NCBI GenBank assembly: GCA_040755835.1
Contig: JBFMAB010000041.1
Location: 62,001 to 126,000 of the forward strand
Direction of reading: 5' to 3'
DNA: 64,000 nucleotides
Source of the DNA: JADLDB01 sp040755835
GTDB taxonomy: Bacteria; Myxococcota; Myxococcia; Myxococcales; Myxococcaceae
In this document: in pieces, positions 44,818 through 53,296 of the stretch
Position numbering within the stretch: position 1 is the first letter of the stretch
How the letters are laid out: each line of letters starts with the position of its first letter
Translations under genes and position numbers: made by a program
The notes under the pieces: generated by a model
Told to the model about the DNA's origin: nothing
Database searches by the model: none
The model's input: only the letters and a program-made list of their open reading frames with translations

Positions 44818-46680
44818 ATGAAGAAGACGTCGATCACCCTGCAGATCACCGGCCCGGACGGCGCGGTGTCGGAGTCCACCTCGGAGCTCGAGAGCATCAT
44901 CGTCGGCTCGGGCGCGGGCGCGGCGATCAAGGTCGCCGATCCCAAGGTGTCCAACCTCCACTGCATGCTGAAGGTCGAGAAGGACGGCAGCGTGACCGTC
45001 ATCGATCTGGGCTCCGAGAGCGGCACGAGGGTGAAGGACGCGGCGGTGAAGGACCCGACGGTCGTCGCCTCGGGCGACGTGATCACGATCGGTGAGTCGA
45101 AGGTGAAGGTCGTCTTCGGCAACGGGGCCGGGGCCGGGCCAGAGGCAAAGGTGGAGACCAACGAGGCGTCGAAGACGGAGGCGAGGGGCCAGGCGGCGCA
45201 CGAGAAGAAGGGCAAGAAGGAGAAGGCCCCGGCGCCTCCGAAGGGCCTCGCCGGCACCGGCAAGAACGCGGCGGTGCTCTTCAATGAGCCGCTGCCCGCC
45301 GAGGCAGTCCCCACCGACTCCGAGAAGGTGCTGCAGGTCGCGCTCCTCTGGGGCGACACCCTGATCAACGTGCAGCACTTCGCCGATGGCGTCCCCGTGA
45401 CGATCGGCGATGACGAGGGCGCGCGCTTCAACGTCTTCTCGCCGGGCGTCGGCGGCACCTTCACGCTGGCGCAGTCGAAGGGCTCGACGGCGATCGTCAA
45501 CGTGCCCAGCGAGGCCGGGCTGGTGGTGACCACCAGGTCCGACAGCCACAAGTCGAAGGAGCAGCTCAAGAGCGAAGGGAAGCTGCGCGCCGCCGAGGGC
45601 GGGGTGCGCGCCGACGCGATCGAGCTCGGGCTGCACGACCGCGCCCAGATCAGCCTCGACAACGTCGCCTTCATCGTCCGCTACGTGCGGCCGAGCGCGG
45701 CGATCACGCTGAACACGCTGCAGGAGCACGACTTCACGTTCTTCAAGATCACGTCGATCTGCCTCATGGCGTTCTTCGCCCTGGTGGCGGCGATGATCAT
45801 CACCCCGCTCACCGGCGGCGGTGAGGGCGACGACATCTTCGCGAACCCGTCCAAGTACGTGAAGATGGTCGTGAAGCCCGAGAAGAAGCAGGAGATCAAG
45901 AAGTTCAAGGACCTCTCCGGCGTGGCCGAAGGCGCCAAGGCAAAGGAGAAGGAAGGCAAGTTCGGCAAGCAGGACAAGGACAAGAAACAGGCCGATCCTT
46001 CCAAGAAGGGCGCGCCGGTCGTCGACGCGAACAAGCGCGAAGAGGACCGCAAGAAGGTGTCCAGCCTCATGGCCGGTATGTTCGGCGGCGGCGCGGCGTC
46101 CAACGTCTTCGGTCCCGGCGGCCTCGGCACCGGCATCAACAACGCGCTCGGCGGCCTCCAGGGCGGCGCGGGCGTCGGTGACGCCCAGGGCGTTGGCGGC
46201 CTCGGCTCGCGCGGCTCGGGCGCGGGTGGCGGCGGCACGGGCCTCGGTCTCGGCGGCCTCGGAACCAAGGGCGGCGGGCGCGGCGCCGGCGGCTACGGCT
46301 CGATCGACCTCGGCGGCCGCGGCAAGGACTCGACCCGCGTCATCCCCGGCAAGACGACCGTCATCGGCGGCCTCGACAAGGACGTCATCATGAAGGTCAT
46401 CAAGCGCCACCAGAACGAGATCAAGTTCTGCTACGAGCAGGAGCTGCAGAAGAACCCGGCGCTCGGTGGCAAGGTCGCGGTCGCCTGGACGATCGATCCC
46501 TCCGGCGGTGTGTCCGAGGCCAACGTCAGCGAGTCGTCGATCGGCAACGCCAACGTCGAGTCCTGCATCGTCCAGCGCATCCGCCGCTGGAAGTTCCCGG
46601 AGCCCGCGGGCGGCGGCATCGTGAACGTCACCTTCCCGTGGATCTTCAAGGCGGCGGGTGACGACAGCGCCGACGAGTAA
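44818..46680 (+). CDS. gltG: GltG/PglI-like inner-membrane protein: FHA, transmembrane, Gly-rich linker, AgmX/PglI C-terminal domain
   Basis: 620 aa. The FHA domain (about 5-100) keeps the S-N-L-H-C and S-E-S-G-T positions, but the usual GR at the phosphothreonine-binding loop is replaced by Gly-Ser (VGSGAG), so classic binding is doubtful. A second beta-rich cytoplasmic region (about 165-295) precedes one membrane helix (about 313-331). Lys/Glu coil and Gly-rich sequence (about 415-505) then reach to the C-terminal domain (about 522-615; KRHQNEIKFCYEQEL, VESCIVQRIRRWKFP). That domain is TonB-like and shared by AgmX and PglI. In gliding models GltG and GltJ cross the periplasm to the outer-membrane part. 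Confidence 0.9.
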   Translation: MKKTSITLQITGPDGAVSESTSELESIIVGSGAGAAIKVADPKVSNLHCMLKVEKDGSVTVIDLGSESGTRVKDAAVKDPTVVASGDVITIGESKVKVVFGNGAGAGPEAKVETNEASKTEARGQAAHEKKGKKEKAPAPPKGLAGTGKNAAVLFNEPLPAEAVPTDSEKVLQVALLWGDTLINVQHFADGVPVTIGDDEGARFNVFSPGVGGTFTLAQSKGSTAIVNVPSEAGLVVTTRSDSHKSKEQLKSEGKLRAAEGGVRADAIELGLHDRAQISLDNVAFIVRYVRPSAAITLNTLQEHDFTFFKITSICLMAFFALVAAMIITPLTGGGEGDDIFANPSKYVKMVVKPEKKQEIKKFKDLSGVAEGAKAKEKEGKFGKQDKDKKQADPSKKGAPVVDANKREEDRKKVSSLMAGMFGGGAASNVFGPGGLGTGINNALGGLQGGAGVGDAQGVGGLGSRGSGAGGGGTGLGLGGLGTKGGGRGAGGYGSIDLGGRGKDSTRVIPGKTTVIGGLDKDVIMKVIKRHQNEIKFCYEQELQKNPALGGKVAVAWTIDPSGGVSEANVSESSIGNANVESCIVQRIRRWKFPEPAGGGIVNVTFPWIFKAAGDDSADE

Positions 46681-46796
46681 CGGCGTGGGCCCCTCGGCCT
46701 GACGACGGCGGCGCGGCGGCCTCGAGCCCCCGCGCCGTTCGCGTTTCGGGGCGCCCGGGGGGATTCGAGAAAGTGCGTCGGGGGTGTTTTTGAGTG

Positions 46797-46824
46797 TTGC
46801 GTGAGCGAGCCGGAGGGGTATGGT
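46797..46824 (+). promoter_or_regulatory. Candidate promoter before third beta-barrel gene
   Basis: TTGCGT (46797-46802) and TATGGT (46819-46824) are 16 bases apart. Transcription would start near 46831, just ahead of a GGAGG site at 46841-46845. This places the ATG at 46820 inside the -10, and favours the GTG at 46850 as start. Confidence 0.35.
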
Positions 46825-46849
46825 GCCGCGCCCGATTTCTGGAGGATTC

Positions 46850-47455
46850 GTGCGGAAATTCGCCACGTTGCTGATCGCCCTGACGCTCCCCACCGCCGCC
46901 TTCGCCGCGACTCCGTCGGAGGGGGTGCCGCTGAAGGTTCGGCGCGGCTTCTTCACTGAGACGGACATCGGCGGCATCGTGACGCTGGGTGGTGACGACG
47001 GGTATTCGAATCTGCAGGTGTACCTGCAGCTCGGCCTCGGCTACCAGCTGACGATCAACGACGCGAAGGGACTCATCCCCATCGGGTTCCACGTGGGCAT
47101 CGGCGCCAACGCGGCCAACTGCTGGGCCGGCCTCACCAAGGCCCGGGAGCAGGGCGGCACCTGCGTCGCGTCGGACAACTTCACCATGACCTTCCTCTCG
47201 GTCACGGGCGGCTACCTGCACCGGTTGGTGGAGCGCCTCTACCTCGGCGGCAAGGCGATCGTCGGCTACACGCTGCTCGAGCCCGAGCCGGTGGGCGGCG
47301 TGCGCGGCGGCCTCAACGTCGGCGTCGCGGCCAGCCTCGAGTACGCGACGAACATGGACCACTTCTCGGTCGGCGTCGACGTGAGCTACCGCATCATCAT
47401 CGGTCCGAACATCAACGTCTTCGCGTTCTTCCCGCGCGTCCAGTACACCTTCTGA
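46850..47455 (+). CDS. gltH: Outer-membrane beta-barrel protein (GltH-like)
   Basis: 201 aa from GTG 46850, chosen for the GGAGG site 4 bases upstream and because it starts the signal peptide (VRKFATLLIALTLPTAAFA). An upstream ATG at 46820 has no usable site. Eight or so amphipathic strands and a C-terminal strand FFPRVQYTF indicate a small barrel. One Cys pair is possible (NCWAG...GTCVA). It follows the GltG-like gene, as gltH does in M. xanthus. A strong terminator follows, and the gltI/gltJ counterparts are not next. Confidence 0.75.
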   Translation: MRKFATLLIALTLPTAAFAATPSEGVPLKVRRGFFTETDIGGIVTLGGDDGYSNLQVYLQLGLGYQLTINDAKGLIPIGFHVGIGANAANCWAGLTKAREQGGTCVASDNFTMTFLSVTGGYLHRLVERLYLGGKAIVGYTLLEPEPVGGVRGGLNVGVAASLEYATNMDHFSVGVDVSYRIIIGPNINVFAFFPRVQYTF

Positions 47456-47494
47456 CCTCTCCGGCGCGGCGAACGAGCCTCGACGCGTCGCGGC

Positions 47495-47532
47495 GAGCCC
47501 CGGCCCTCTCGGGAGGCGCCGGGGCTCTTGTT
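47495..47532 (+). terminator. Intrinsic terminator closing the gliding-type gene run
   Basis: A 9-bp perfect stem GAGCCCCGG / CCGGGGCTC with an inner imperfect CCCTC/GAGG stem, followed by TTGTTC. It starts 40 bases after the stop at 47455. Confidence 0.75.
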
Positions 47533-47550
47533 CATCACGAGGAGCGTCAC

Positions 47551-48582
47551 ATGGCGGTCGACCGGTATGGGCTTTCGCGCGTGGTGGGCGAGAGAGGCGT
47601 GTTGCCGCAGCGGGCGAGGCAACTCGATCCGCGTCTGCCGCTGCGTGAGGGCGAGCTGCTCATCGATGTCGAGAGCCTCAACATCGACGCGGCGTCCTTC
47701 AAGCAGCTCAAGGACGCGGCGGGCGGCGATCCGGCGAAGATCGTCGCGGCCATCCGCGAGATCGTCGCTGCGCGCGGGAAGATGCAGAACCCCGTCACCG
47801 GCTCGGGCGGCATGCTGATCGGCCGCGTGCGGGAGATCTCCCCGGCGCACCCGGCGCACGGCACGCTGAAGCCCGGCGATCGCCTCGCGACGCTGGTGAG
47901 CCTCACGCTGACGCCGCTGGTGATCGACGAGGTGGTAGCGGTGAAGCCGGACATCGATCGCCTCGACGTGAAGGGCCACGCGATCCTCTTTCCGTCGGGG
48001 ATCTACGCGAAGCTGCCGGACGATCTCCCCGATCGCCTCGCGCTGGCGGCGCTGGACGTCGCGGGCGCGCCGGCGCTGGTTGCGCGGCACGTGAAGCCCG
48101 GGCAGACGGTGCTGATGTTGGGTGCCGGGAAGAGCGGGGCGTTGTGCCTCGCGCAGGCCCGCGAGTCGATGCAGGGCCGTGGCCGGCTGATCGCCTTCGA
48201 CATCTCGCAGCCGGCGCTGGACATGCTGAAGCGGCTCGGACTCTGCGACGACGTGGTGCAGGGGGACGCGACGCAGGGCGTGGCGGTGCTGGAGGCCGTC
48301 ACGGCGCTGACCGGCGGCGCGCTGCCGGACCTGGTCGTCAACTGCGCGTCGGTGCCGAACACGGAGATGGCGGCGATCCTCTCGGTGCGCGACGGCGGCA
48401 CGGTGATCTTCTTCTCCATGGCCACCAGCTTCCCGGCGGCGGCGTTGGGCGCGGAGGGCGTGGGGAAGGACGTCACGATGTTGATCGGCAACGGCTACGT
48501 GCCCGGTCACGCGGACCTGACGCTCGGGCTCCTTCGCCGGCACGCGGGGCTGCGGCAGGCCTTCGCCGAGCGGTACGCGTGA
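47551..48582 (+). CDS. kdd: L-erythro-3,5-diaminohexanoate dehydrogenase
   Basis: 343 aa, ATG after a GAGGAG site. The family is a divergent medium-chain dehydrogenase without the usual zinc-site cysteines. Family-like features are the start DRYGLSRVVGERGVLPQ, NPVTGSGGMLIG, LASLTLTPL-like LVSLTLTPL, the dinucleotide loop LMLGAGKSGALC, and the end VGKDVTMLIGNGYVPGHA. The enzyme oxidises 3,5-diaminohexanoate in lysine fermentation. None of the partner genes (lysine 2,3-aminomutase, the B12 mutase, kce, kal) is in the window, so its role here is uncertain. It has its own leader after a terminator. Confidence 0.88.
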   Translation: MAVDRYGLSRVVGERGVLPQRARQLDPRLPLREGELLIDVESLNIDAASFKQLKDAAGGDPAKIVAAIREIVAARGKMQNPVTGSGGMLIGRVREISPAHPAHGTLKPGDRLATLVSLTLTPLVIDEVVAVKPDIDRLDVKGHAILFPSGIYAKLPDDLPDRLALAALDVAGAPALVARHVKPGQTVLMLGAGKSGALCLAQARESMQGRGRLIAFDISQPALDMLKRLGLCDDVVQGDATQGVAVLEAVTALTGGALPDLVVNCASVPNTEMAAILSVRDGGTVIFFSMATSFPAAALGAEGVGKDVTMLIGNGYVPGHADLTLGLLRRHAGLRQAFAERYA

Positions 48583-48583
48583 G

Positions 48584-48970
48584 GTGACCGGGTCGCGCGC
48601 CGCCAGGTGGCTGGCCGAGGCCGAGGCGCTCAAGCGCGACGGCTACACGGCCGCCGTCGTGGCGCGGAAGCTGATCGAGGTGCACGGCGCGCCCCGCGCA
48701 GAGGCGGAGGCGATCGCGAGCCGCTTGTACGGGCGGACGGTCAACGCCTACGCGGGCGAGCGCTTCGCGGCGATGGCGCCGTGGGTGGCGAGCGCGCTGC
48801 TGGCCGCCACCGGGGCGCTGGCTTTCCGCGTCACGGTCGGGCCGCGCTTTTCGCCGCGCGTCGGCTTCGTCTACGCGGCGCTGGGGCTGGTGACGCTGAT
48901 CGGTGCGGTGCGCGCGGCCGTGGCGAGCCGACGGCGGACGCCGCCCCCCTCCGCTTCGAGCGATGCGTGA
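48584..48970 (+). CDS. Small membrane protein of unknown function
   Basis: 128 aa starting at GTG 48584, one base after the kdd stop, so it is probably translated from the same mRNA. The N-terminal half is helical and charged (ARWLAEAEALKRDGYTAAVVARKLIEVHG), resembling a small helical binding motif. Two membrane helices follow (about 66-84 and 92-112), then a short basic Ser-rich tail. No known family was recognised. The composition fits the surrounding genes and argues for a real gene. Confidence 0.6.
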   Translation: MTGSRAARWLAEAEALKRDGYTAAVVARKLIEVHGAPRAEAEAIASRLYGRTVNAYAGERFAAMAPWVASALLAATGALAFRVTVGPRFSPRVGFVYAALGLVTLIGAVRAAVASRRRTPPPSASSDA

Positions 48971-49365
48971 GCCCCCGGGTGTCGGCGGCGTCGGCTGGCC
49001 CCGGTTTCCTGGCCCGGCGGACGCCCCTGCGGAGGCGGTCCGTGCGAGCCGCCCGGGCGGCGCCACGCACGAGCCGCGTCCTGTCGCGAGCCAAAGCCCT
49101 CGTCACGGCGGAGACCGCCCGGGACAGGCGCAGCGGCGGGCGCGCCTCGGGGGTTGTCGATGCGTCGCCGGCGCGGCGCGCGCGGCCAGCCTCCGGGGCT
49201 CCCTCGGTCAGCAGCCGCCGCTTCGTGGTTTCGAGCTCGAGGGACGTGGCTCCCCGTCGAGCCCACCGTGCGTCGGACCTCGCTCGTCCCCGGGGCGATC
49301 ACGCTGGCCGAGCTGCGGCACCGCGCGGCTTGAGGCCGCGTCTGGTTGGGAGAATTCGCCTGGCC
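48971..49365. other. 395-base stretch with no supported gene
   Basis: All six frames here have Arg/Pro/Gly-rich translations typical of non-coding GC-rich DNA. Starts lack ribosome sites. No clear hairpin with a T-run, repeat or RNA gene was seen. The last part is the 3' side of the DsrE-like gene. It may be old coding sequence, but nothing recognisable remains. Confidence 0.45.
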
Positions 49366-49767
49366 TCACAGGTAGAAACGATCCACGACCCCCTGCGTAC
49401 GTTGAAGGATGGCCGTCCATCCCACCAGCGCGTCGACGCGGGGCTCCACGTCTGGCGGCGTCAGACCGATCGCGGCCATCGAGCCCGAGCAGGCGAACAC
49501 CTTGCCCAGGCCCGAGTCGCGCACCACGTCGAGCAGCTGCCGCGCCGTCGGCACGCCCCGCAGCTCCATCGTCGCGTTGACGTCGTCGCGCTCGAGATCG
49601 GGCTCGTCCAGGCCGCCGCGCACCAACCGCTCGAGCGCCCACCAGAAGAAATACACCTCGGCCCGGCGGCCCATCGCCACCGCCGCCGCGGCGATCGCCA
49701 GACCCTGGTGCACCACGTCGTACTCTCCGCGGTGCAGGAAAATCACCACCGGCGCGCCGTCCGCCAT
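49366..49767 (-). CDS. DsrE/DsrF-like family protein
   Basis: 133 aa. The fold pattern of the DsrE/F (YchN-like) family is visible: an opening strand VVIFLHRGEYDVVHQGLAIA, then AEVYFFWWALE, and VFACSGSMAAIG with a conserved-type cysteine in a short loop. Members act in sulfur relay or as peroxiredoxin-like helpers, often on the cytoplasmic side. The single Cys could carry a persulfide, but no sulfur-oxidation or thiouridine genes are near. It is divergent from the mevalonate operon. Confidence 0.75.
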   Translation of the reverse strand: MADGAPVVIFLHRGEYDVVHQGLAIAAAAVAMGRRAEVYFFWWALERLVRGGLDEPDLERDDVNATMELRGVPTARQLLDVVRDSGLGKVFACSGSMAAIGLTPPDVEPRVDALVGWTAILQRTQGVVDRFYL

Positions 49768-49800
49768 GCCGACCTTCTACGGCGGATTCCGACGGCTTGC

Positions 49801-49852
49801 GTTACCCATTCGGCTGCTGGGTGACATTTGTAAGTGAATTCATGTGCTTACA
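49801..49852 (+). promoter_or_regulatory. Dyad-rich AT-richer control region before the mevalonate operon
   Basis: Two inverted repeats lie side by side: GTTACCCA-n9-TGGGTGAC (49801-49825, one mismatch) and TGTAAG-n12-CTTACA (49829-49852), the latter with a perfect TGAATTCA palindrome inside. The stretch is clearly less GC-rich than its surroundings. GTGACA (49821-49826) could serve as a -35 element. These features suit a repressor or activator binding site controlling fni and the genes behind it. The binding protein is not identified. Confidence 0.4.
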
Positions 49853-49894
49853 GGTGGAATTGCCGAAGGCTTTTCCTGTAGTGAGGCGCCGCCG

Positions 49895-50953
49895 ATGCCG
49901 GACGAGACCACAGCCAGGCGGAAAGACGCGCACCTGGACCTCTGCGCCACCGGGGATGTGGCGCCGAGGGACAACTCGACGCTCCTCGAGTGCGTGCGGC
50001 TCGTCCACTCGGCGATGCCGGAGCTCTCGACGGACGACGTGGACCTCTCCACGCCTCTGTTCGGCAAGACGCTGAAGGCGCCGCTGCTGGTGACGGGCAT
50101 GACGGGCGGGACGCCGCGGGCCGGCGAGGTGAATCGGCAGATCGCCCAGGTCGCCGAGGAGTTTGGCCTGGCCTTCGGCGTCGGCAGCCAGCGGGCCATG
50201 GCGGAGCGGCCGGAGCTGGTGGACACCTTCGCGGTGCGCCAGGTGGCGCCCAACCTGGTCCTTATCGGCAACATCGGGGTGGTGCAGGCCGCGGCGATGG
50301 GCGTCGACCAGGTGCGCCGGCTGTTCGACGCCATCGGCGCCGACGCGATGGCGCTCCACCTGAACCCGGGCCAGGAGCTCGCGCAGCCCGAGGGCGATCG
50401 CGACTTCCGGAAGGGCTACGAGACGGTCGCAGGCCTGGTGAAGGCCTTCGGCGATCGGCTGCTGGTGAAGGAGACGGGCTGCGGCATCTCCCCCGACGTG
50501 GCCCGCCGGTTGGTCGAGTGCGGCGTGAAGCACATTGACGTGTCCGGCCTCGGTGGCACCTCGTGGGTGCGCGTCGAACAGCTGCGCTCGACGGGCGTCG
50601 CGCAGCAGGTGGGCGCGCAGTTCTCCGGCTGGGGCATTCCGACGGCCGCCGCGGTCGCGTCGGTGCGCCGCGCAGTGGGGCCACAGGTGAAGCTGGTGGC
50701 CTCGGGCGGCATGCGGACCGGCCTCGACGTGGCCCGGGCGCTCGCGCTGGGCGCCGACATCGGCGGCATGGCGCTGCCCCTGTTCCGGGCGCAGCAGCAG
50801 GGTGGCGTGCCGGCGGTGCGCGAGGCCGTGCAGGTGATCCTCACGGCGCTGCGCCACGCGCTGGTGCTGACGGGGACGAGGCGGCCCGCGGAGCTGCGCA
50901 GCCGGCCGCGGGTGATCACGGGGGAACTCAAGGACTGGTTGGCGGCGCTGTAG
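49895..50953 (+). CDS. fni: Isopentenyl-diphosphate delta-isomerase, type 2 (FMN-dependent)
   Basis: 352 aa from ATG 49895, after a GAGG site. Fni interconverts IPP and DMAPP using reduced FMN. The N-terminal RRKDAH motif contacts the substrate. PLLVTGMTGGT and GSQRAM bind flavin, HLNPGQE holds the Mg-binding and catalytic residues, and SGLGGTSW and SGGMRTGLD complete the barrel. Length is standard. It heads a four-gene operon with HMG-CoA reductase, mevalonate kinase and the decarboxylase. Confidence 0.95.
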   Translation: MPDETTARRKDAHLDLCATGDVAPRDNSTLLECVRLVHSAMPELSTDDVDLSTPLFGKTLKAPLLVTGMTGGTPRAGEVNRQIAQVAEEFGLAFGVGSQRAMAERPELVDTFAVRQVAPNLVLIGNIGVVQAAAMGVDQVRRLFDAIGADAMALHLNPGQELAQPEGDRDFRKGYETVAGLVKAFGDRLLVKETGCGISPDVARRLVECGVKHIDVSGLGGTSWVRVEQLRSTGVAQQVGAQFSGWGIPTAAAVASVRRAVGPQVKLVASGGMRTGLDVARALALGADIGGMALPLFRAQQQGGVPAVREAVQVILTALRHALVLTGTRRPAELRSRPRVITGELKDWLAAL

Positions 50954-50982
50954 CCGACCGGAAGGGTGAGGAACGAGTCGTC

Positions 50983-52308
50983 ATGGGTGAGAACTACACG
51001 TCGCGGTTGTCGGGCTTCCACAAGCTGCCCCTGGCCGATCGCCTCGGCACCGTGTCCCGGATGATGCGGCTGTCCGCCGAGGAGATGGGCGCGCTGCAGG
51101 GCGGGACGCTGTCGCTGGAGACGGCGAACCAGATGATCGAGAACGCGATCGGCGTCTTCGGCATGCCGCTCGGCCTTGGCCTCAACCTGCAGGTCAACGG
51201 CCGCGACTACATCGTGCCGATGGCGGTGGAGGAACCGTCGGTGATCGCCGCGGTCAGCTTCGCCGCGAAGATCGCCCGCGAGGGCGGCGGCTTCACCGCG
51301 GAGGCCGACGATCCGGTGATGATCGGCCAGGTCCAGGTGACGGGCTTCGGCGATCCGACCGTGGCCACCCAGGCGCTCCTGTCCCACAAGGAGCAGCTGC
51401 TCGCGCTGGCCAACAGCTTCCACCCGGCGATGGTGGCGCGCGGTGGCGGGGCCCGGGACATCGAGGTGCGCGTGCTGCCGCCGCCCGAGGGGCCGCGAGG
51501 TGAACCGATCCTCGTGCTGCACCTTTTGGTGGACACCCAGGAGGCGATGGGCGCGAACCTGATCAACACCATGGCCGAAGGCGTGGCCCCGCTGGTGGAG
51601 CAGATCACCGGCGGCAAGGTCTTCCTGCGGATCCTCTCCAACCTCGCGGACCGCCGGCTCGCGCGCTCGACGTGCCGGATCCCGGTGACGGCGCTGGCCG
51701 ACTTCGATCTCTCCGGCGAGGCGATCGCCGAGGGCATCGTGCAGGCGAGCCGCTTCGCGCAGGCGGACCCGTACCGCGCGGCCACGCACAACAAGGGCGT
51801 GATGAACGGCATCGACGCCGTGGCGATCGCCACCGGCCAGGACTGGCGCGCGATCGAGGCGGGGGCGCACGCCTTCGCGTGCCGCGACGGCCAGTACCGT
51901 CCGTTGTCCACCTGGACGCTGGAAGAGGGCCACCTGGTGGGCCGCATCGAGCTGCCGCTGGCGCTCGGAACCGTGGGCGGGCCGATCAAGATCCACTCGC
52001 AGGTGCAGGCGGCGCTGAAGCTGTTGCGCGTGCAGTCGGCGCGCGAGCTGTCGATGGTGATGGCGTCGGTCGGCCTCGCGCAGAACTTCGCCGCGGTGCG
52101 CGCGCTGGGCTCCATCGGCATCCAGAAGGGGCACATGGCGCTCCACGCGCGCTGCGTGGCGGTCACCGCCGGCGCCCGCGGCCACTGGGTCGAGATGGTG
52201 GCGAACGCGCTGGTGAAGGCCGGCCACGTGAAGGTCGAGAAGGCCCGGGAGATCCTCGCGGTGCTGATGAACGAGCAGCCGTCCGTCGCCGCGCAGGGCA
52301 CGACCTGA
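50983..52308 (+). CDS. mvaA: Hydroxymethylglutaryl-CoA reductase, class II
   Basis: 441 aa. It converts HMG-CoA to mevalonate, or the reverse. It follows the Pseudomonas mevalonii type: GFHKLPLADRL at the start, the catalytic Glu in AVEEPSVIAA, Lys in THNKGVMNGID with Asp in IATGQDWR, and the C-terminal catalytic His in QKGHMALHAR. The cofactor region DTQEAMGANLINTMAE resembles the NADH-type DAMGAN motif, but with Glu before AMG, so cofactor preference is uncertain. The operon position supports a biosynthetic direction. It starts 29 bases after fni. Confidence 0.95.
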   Translation: MGENYTSRLSGFHKLPLADRLGTVSRMMRLSAEEMGALQGGTLSLETANQMIENAIGVFGMPLGLGLNLQVNGRDYIVPMAVEEPSVIAAVSFAAKIAREGGGFTAEADDPVMIGQVQVTGFGDPTVATQALLSHKEQLLALANSFHPAMVARGGGARDIEVRVLPPPEGPRGEPILVLHLLVDTQEAMGANLINTMAEGVAPLVEQITGGKVFLRILSNLADRRLARSTCRIPVTALADFDLSGEAIAEGIVQASRFAQADPYRAATHNKGVMNGIDAVAIATGQDWRAIEAGAHAFACRDGQYRPLSTWTLEEGHLVGRIELPLALGTVGGPIKIHSQVQAALKLLRVQSARELSMVMASVGLAQNFAAVRALGSIGIQKGHMALHARCVAVTAGARGHWVEMVANALVKAGHVKVEKAREILAVLMNEQPSVAAQGTT

Positions 52309-52387
52309 AGGCACCCGCAGTCTTCCGACTCGCACATCGCCGGCGAAGTGCTAGACGCGGGCGCGTGAGCGATCGAGGTCACGCGCC

Positions 52388-53296
52388 GTGAGCATCCGCG
52401 TCACCGCCTTCGGGCCGGGGAAGATCATCCTCCTGGGAGAGCACGGGGTCGTCTACGGACACCCGGCGCTCGCAGCGCCCATCTCCCGCGGCGTCCGCGC
52501 CTGGGCCGAGCCGTCCGACACGCCCGAGCTCGAGCTGCCCGGCGGGCTGTCGGCCGTGCACCGCGACGCGCTGGAGCGCGCCTTCGCCCGCGCCGTGCGG
52601 AAGGCCGGGCACCCGAAGGTGTCGGTGCACCTCGAGTCCGACCTCCCGCTCTCCATGGGGCTCGGCAGCTCCGGCGCGCTCGCGGTCGCCGTCTCGCGGG
52701 TGCTGCTCGAGGCGAAGCACGCGCGCCCGGCCGAGGCGCGCAGGGTGGAGGCGCTGGCGCTGGAGATGGAGAAGGAGTTCCACGGCACGCCGTCGGGCGT
52801 CGACCACACCACCAGCGCGCGCGGCGAGCTGCTCGTCTACCGCAGGGGCCAGGTGCGGGTGGTGAAGGCGAAGAGGCCGGTGAAGGTGCTGGTGGCGCTC
52901 GTCGGGCCGCGCGCCGGCACGAAGGTGACGGTCGGGGCGCTGCGGGAGCGGCAGGCCCGCTGGCCGACGCGGTACCGCCGCCTGTTCCGGGAGATCGGCG
53001 CGCTGGTGGGCGAGGGCGCGAAGGCGGCCGCGGCGGGCGATCTCCCCGCGCTGGGCGACGTGATGAACGTGAACCAGGGCCTTCTCAACGCGCTCGGCCT
53101 GTCCAGCGACCGCCTGGAGGCGATGGTGCAGCGGCTGCGCCGCCTCGGCGCGCTGGGGGCGAAGCTGACCGGCGCCGGCGGCGACGGCGGCGCGGTGATC
53201 GGCCTGTTCCCCGAGCCGGAGCGCGCGGTGATGAAGCTGCGCCAGGAAGGCATTGACTGCTTCGCGAGCCAGCTCGCGGGTCCGAGGACGCTGTGA
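52388..53296 (+). CDS. mvk: Mevalonate kinase
   Basis: 302 aa, GTG start. A GHMP-family kinase: N-terminal GPGKIILLGEHGVVYGHPAL, the ATP-binding loop LPLSMGLGSSGALA, and the C-terminal KLTGAGGDGGAVIGL. Residues GTPSGVDHT around the catalytic Asp match mevalonate kinases. It phosphorylates mevalonate at C5. The neighbours upstream (HMG-CoA reductase) and downstream (decarboxylase, 4-base GTGA overlap) fit. It is somewhat shorter than some bacterial forms. Confidence 0.92.
   Translation: MSIRVTAFGPGKIILLGEHGVVYGHPALAAPISRGVRAWAEPSDTPELELPGGLSAVHRDALERAFARAVRKAGHPKVSVHLESDLPLSMGLGSSGALAVAVSRVLLEAKHARPAEARRVEALALEMEKEFHGTPSGVDHTTSARGELLVYRRGQVRVVKAKRPVKVLVALVGPRAGTKVTVGALRERQARWPTRYRRLFREIGALVGEGAKAAAAGDLPALGDVMNVNQGLLNALGLSSDRLEAMVQRLRRLGALGAKLTGAGGDGGAVIGLFPEPERAVMKLRQEGIDCFASQLAGPRTL

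Noticed and set aside
48903..49580. A 225-residue plus-strand frame after the small membrane protein
   Set aside because: The translation is Pro/Gly/Arg-rich throughout and overlaps the well-formed DsrE-like gene on the other strand.
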